64,000 nt of DNA from Streptomyces sp. ALI-76-A. GTDB taxonomy: Bacteria; Actinomycetota; Actinomycetes; Streptomycetales; Streptomycetaceae. A model generated the notes under the pieces. The model was not told where the DNA came from and ran no database searches. It saw only the letters and a program-made list of their open reading frames with translations. Positions 62,636 through 64,000 of the stretch are shown here, piece after piece. The translations under genes and the position numbers were made by a program. The stretch is from positions 237,431 through 301,430 of the forward strand of contig NZ_JASVWB010000003.1 in assembly GCF_030287445.1 (NCBI RefSeq), given 5' to 3'. Within the stretch, counting starts at the first letter, position 1. Every line of letters starts with the position of its first letter.

Positions 62636-62785
62636 CGCCCCCTCAGCAAGACCGGCCCCACCGGGGAGCGATCGTCGAGCCTGCCCCGGCCGGCTTCCGG
62701 GCCCACCGCCCGTCTGGCCCGCCGGCACGGCCCCGGCCGCCCGCCGAACCCTCGGTCACACCTTCCGCGACCGCCTGGCCCACCT

Positions 62786-62809
62786 GCATGGTAACAGCTG
62801 TTACCATGC
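62786..62809. promoter_or_regulatory. 24-base perfect palindrome, toxin-antitoxin operator
   Basis: GCATGGTAACAG at 62,786-62,797 is followed directly by its exact reverse complement to 62,809. It ends four bases before the antitoxin ATG, which has no ribosome binding site, so the transcript is probably leaderless and repressed by the RHH antitoxin. Confidence 0.75.
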
Positions 62810-62813
62810 GGGT

Positions 62814-63065
62814 ATGGCGAAGACACAGCTGGGCGCACGGGTCGACGACGAGGTCGCGGAGCTCGCCAGGGCCCGAGCCAGGGACCGCGGCCTGACCGTC
62901 GGCGACTACATCGCCGGGCTCGTCCGGGAGGACGCCGACGGGCTGCGTGTACGCGCTCTGGACGCAGCTCGGCGCTTCCTCGACGAGCACCAGGCCCTCT
63001 TCGACGAAGCCGAAGCCGGAACCCAGGACACGGAACGCAACGCACCGGGGGCGCACGCAGCGTAA
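62814..63065 (+). CDS. Ribbon-helix-helix antitoxin
   Basis: An 83-residue protein with an N-terminal strand-helix-helix (QLGARVDDEVAELARARARD, then RGLTVGDYIAGLVRED) of the Arc/CopG type and a charged C-terminal helix (LDAARRFLDEHQALFDEAEA) that would wrap the toxin. The stop and the toxin start share one base (TAATG), so the two are translationally coupled. The 24-base palindrome in front of it is the probable operator. Confidence 0.85.
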   Translation: MAKTQLGARVDDEVAELARARARDRGLTVGDYIAGLVREDADGLRVRALDAARRFLDEHQALFDEAEAGTQDTERNAPGAHAA

Positions 63066-63442
63066 TGGACCTGCACATCGATGTCCCCTGGATCCTGCAG
63101 GTCGCAGAACTCGCAGGCGCACGCGACCCGGCCCCCGACGACTACGGGGTCCCGGTGGCGGCAATCGCATGCCACACGGCAAAGCTGCTGGAACAACCGG
63201 TGTACGACGGCCCCTACGCGCGCGCCGCCGCCTTGGTCCACATCCTCGGCCGCTGCCGCTGGCTGGAGCGCTCCAACCTGGCCGTCGCGGCGGCGACCGG
63301 CGTCATGTACCTGGAAGCCTGCGGCATCGCGGTCAAGCCCACCCGCGAGGACGCGACCGCCCTGCGTGACCTCCTGCTGAAGCCCACCTGCACCGTGCAC
63401 CACATCGCCACATTGCTGCGCGCCTGGCCCAAGGTGTCCTGA
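63065..63442 (+). CDS. Fic/Doc-like toxin lacking the Fic motif
   Basis: A 125-residue helical protein. Helix order and words such as PVYDGPYARAAALVHILGRC, then NLAVAAATGVMYLEACGI, follow Doc toxins. The catalytic Fic sequence HPFxxGN(K/G)R is replaced by RWLERSN, so AMP or phosphate transfer as in Doc is not expected. It is the second gene of an operon with an RHH antitoxin. It may be an active toxin with another mechanism or a repressor partner. It is the last gene I can support before the telomere. Confidence 0.75.
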   Translation: MDLHIDVPWILQVAELAGARDPAPDDYGVPVAAIACHTAKLLEQPVYDGPYARAAALVHILGRCRWLERSNLAVAAATGVMYLEACGIAVKPTREDATALRDLLLKPTCTVHHIATLLRAWPKVS

Positions 63443-63570
63443 AGCCATGCCCAGCGCCTCCGAAAGGAGAGCACGGGGCATGGCTGTAGCTCCCTCCGCC
63501 CGCGCCGTCGTCGGATCGGCCGGCGTAAGCACGAAAATCCCGGTGCGAGGTAGGACAGCGCTGAGGGTGT

Positions 63571-63612
63571 GTGATGCACTGCCCCCATGTCAGGCCATAC
63601 ACAGTGCATCAC
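63571..63612. repeat. 10-base inverted repeat in the subtelomeric gap
   Basis: GTGATGCACT at 63,571-63,580 and AGTGCATCAC at 63,603-63,612 are exact inverted copies, and GTGATGCA recurs at 63,614. No convincing gene was found between 63,443 and 63,800; short frames here lack a binding site or domain. Confidence 0.6.
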
Positions 63613-63810
63613 CGTGATGCATGGCCCACGCCAACCCCACTCCGGCTGGAGGGGCATGACCTAGGGGGAAGCGAAGTGAACCCGTCACTGTGGCGCGGCC
63701 TGCACACGATCGACCGATGGTGTGTCACAATCCCGGTGCCCGGTGATGGCTGGCAATCCCAGATGCTACACAAGCCCACCCGCGATGCACCTCCCCTCGT
63801 AGCCAGCCTC

Positions 63811-63911
63811 GGGAATCCCGCTTGCGGGATTCCCCCCATTCGCGCTTGCGCGAATTGACACGCATTCAGAATTCCGTTTACGGAATTCAATTCCCGCGCT
63901 TGCGCGGGAAT
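63811..63911. repeat. Four consecutive hairpins with TT loops
   Basis: Perfect stems of 11, 8, 9 and 10 base pairs at 63,811-63,834, 63,838-63,855, 63,869-63,888 and 63,890-63,911 each close on a two-base TT loop; three read GCTTGC at the tip, the other GTTTAC. The stems have different sequences, so the secondary structure and not the sequence is repeated. Such foldbacks are typical of Streptomyces telomeric 3' overhangs. Confidence 0.85.
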
Positions 63912-64000
63912 GTGGCGGAGCGTCAGCGGAGCTGTGGCCCGGAGCGAAGCGGAGGGCGTTCATTGGGCAGCGCGTCAGCGCTGCACGTCCCGCTCCGCGG
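63912..64000. other. Right telomere end
   Basis: The last 89 bases contain GGAGCGAAGCGGAGG (GCGAAGC is a very stable DNA mini-hairpin), GCAGCGC-GTCA-GCGCTGC at 63,967-63,984 and the terminal CCGC-TCC-GCGG at 63,990-64,000. Read from the end inward on the other strand it begins CCGCGGAGCGGG, the known start of archetypal Streptomyces telomeres, perhaps minus one base. The linear end would be capped by a terminal protein; no tap or tpg gene is in the window. Confidence 0.75.

Noticed and set aside
63571..63858. A 95-codon plus-strand frame in the subtelomeric gap
   Set aside because: It has no ribosome binding site and runs through the hairpin array; the codon choice is atypical and no domain is visible.

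Overview
High GC (above 70 %, strong third-position GC bias), modular megasynthases and TTA-poor genes point to a Streptomyces or close relative with a linear replicon. The last 200 bases hold stacked hairpins and end in CCGCTCCGCGG, the complement of the classical Streptomyces telomere start. The window is therefore probably the right-hand end of a linear chromosome or linear plasmid.

Bases 1-42,700 are the right part of a hybrid NRPS/type I PKS cluster, continuing to the left of the window. In order: the end of an NRPS (E-C-A-T), a terminal C-A(Thr)-T-TE NRPS, a type II thioesterase, a DrrAB-like ABC exporter, a P450, a HicB-like/DUF4097 pair (probably not biosynthetic), a divergent FAD monooxygenase, then a long rightward block. 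That block is a free-standing carrier protein, a P450, a thioesterase-fold protein with a Cys nucleophile, four PKS proteins (KSQ-AT-ACP; KS-AT-DH(dead)-KR-ACP; KS-AT-DH-ER-KR-ACP; KS-AT-ACP), an NRPS C-A-T whose A domain looks dead, an internally deleted crotonyl-CoA carboxylase/reductase, a KASIII and a 3-hydroxyacyl-CoA dehydrogenase. A third thioesterase reads back toward it. The colinear prediction is a propionate-started chain with one unusual alkylmalonyl unit, able to close to a tetrahydropyran hemiketal, joined to a peptide that contains Thr and perhaps piperazate. This matches the azinothricin/polyoxypeptin/aurantimycin class of cyclic hexadepsipeptides. A beta-hydroxy amino acid is probably made on the free carrier protein and passed in trans to the NRPS with the dead A domain.

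Bases 43,000-53,400 look like general chromosomal arm genes: a 2-oxoacid:ferredoxin oxidoreductase pair, an MMPL transporter, a GtrA-like protein, two paralogous DUF4097 genes flanking an MFS exporter, and a MarR/GbsR-like regulator fused to an IS30-type HTH. The promoters of this last group share CGTTGCA motifs.

Bases 53,400-62,700 may be a small peptide-signalling locus: an XRE-TPR regulator, two tiny reading frames that both contain DDIGWP (one with a secretion-like leader), and a 1,760-residue protein A-MT-T-C-A-MbtH. In that protein the carrier serine is Pro and the C and second A domains are degenerate, although the frame is intact. Pseudogene debris and a TPR fragment of a LAL-type regulator lie around it. 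A Phd/Doc-like toxin-antitoxin pair with a 24-bp palindrome precedes the telomere. No rRNA, tRNA, CRISPR array or intact insertion sequence was seen. All assignments are by eye.
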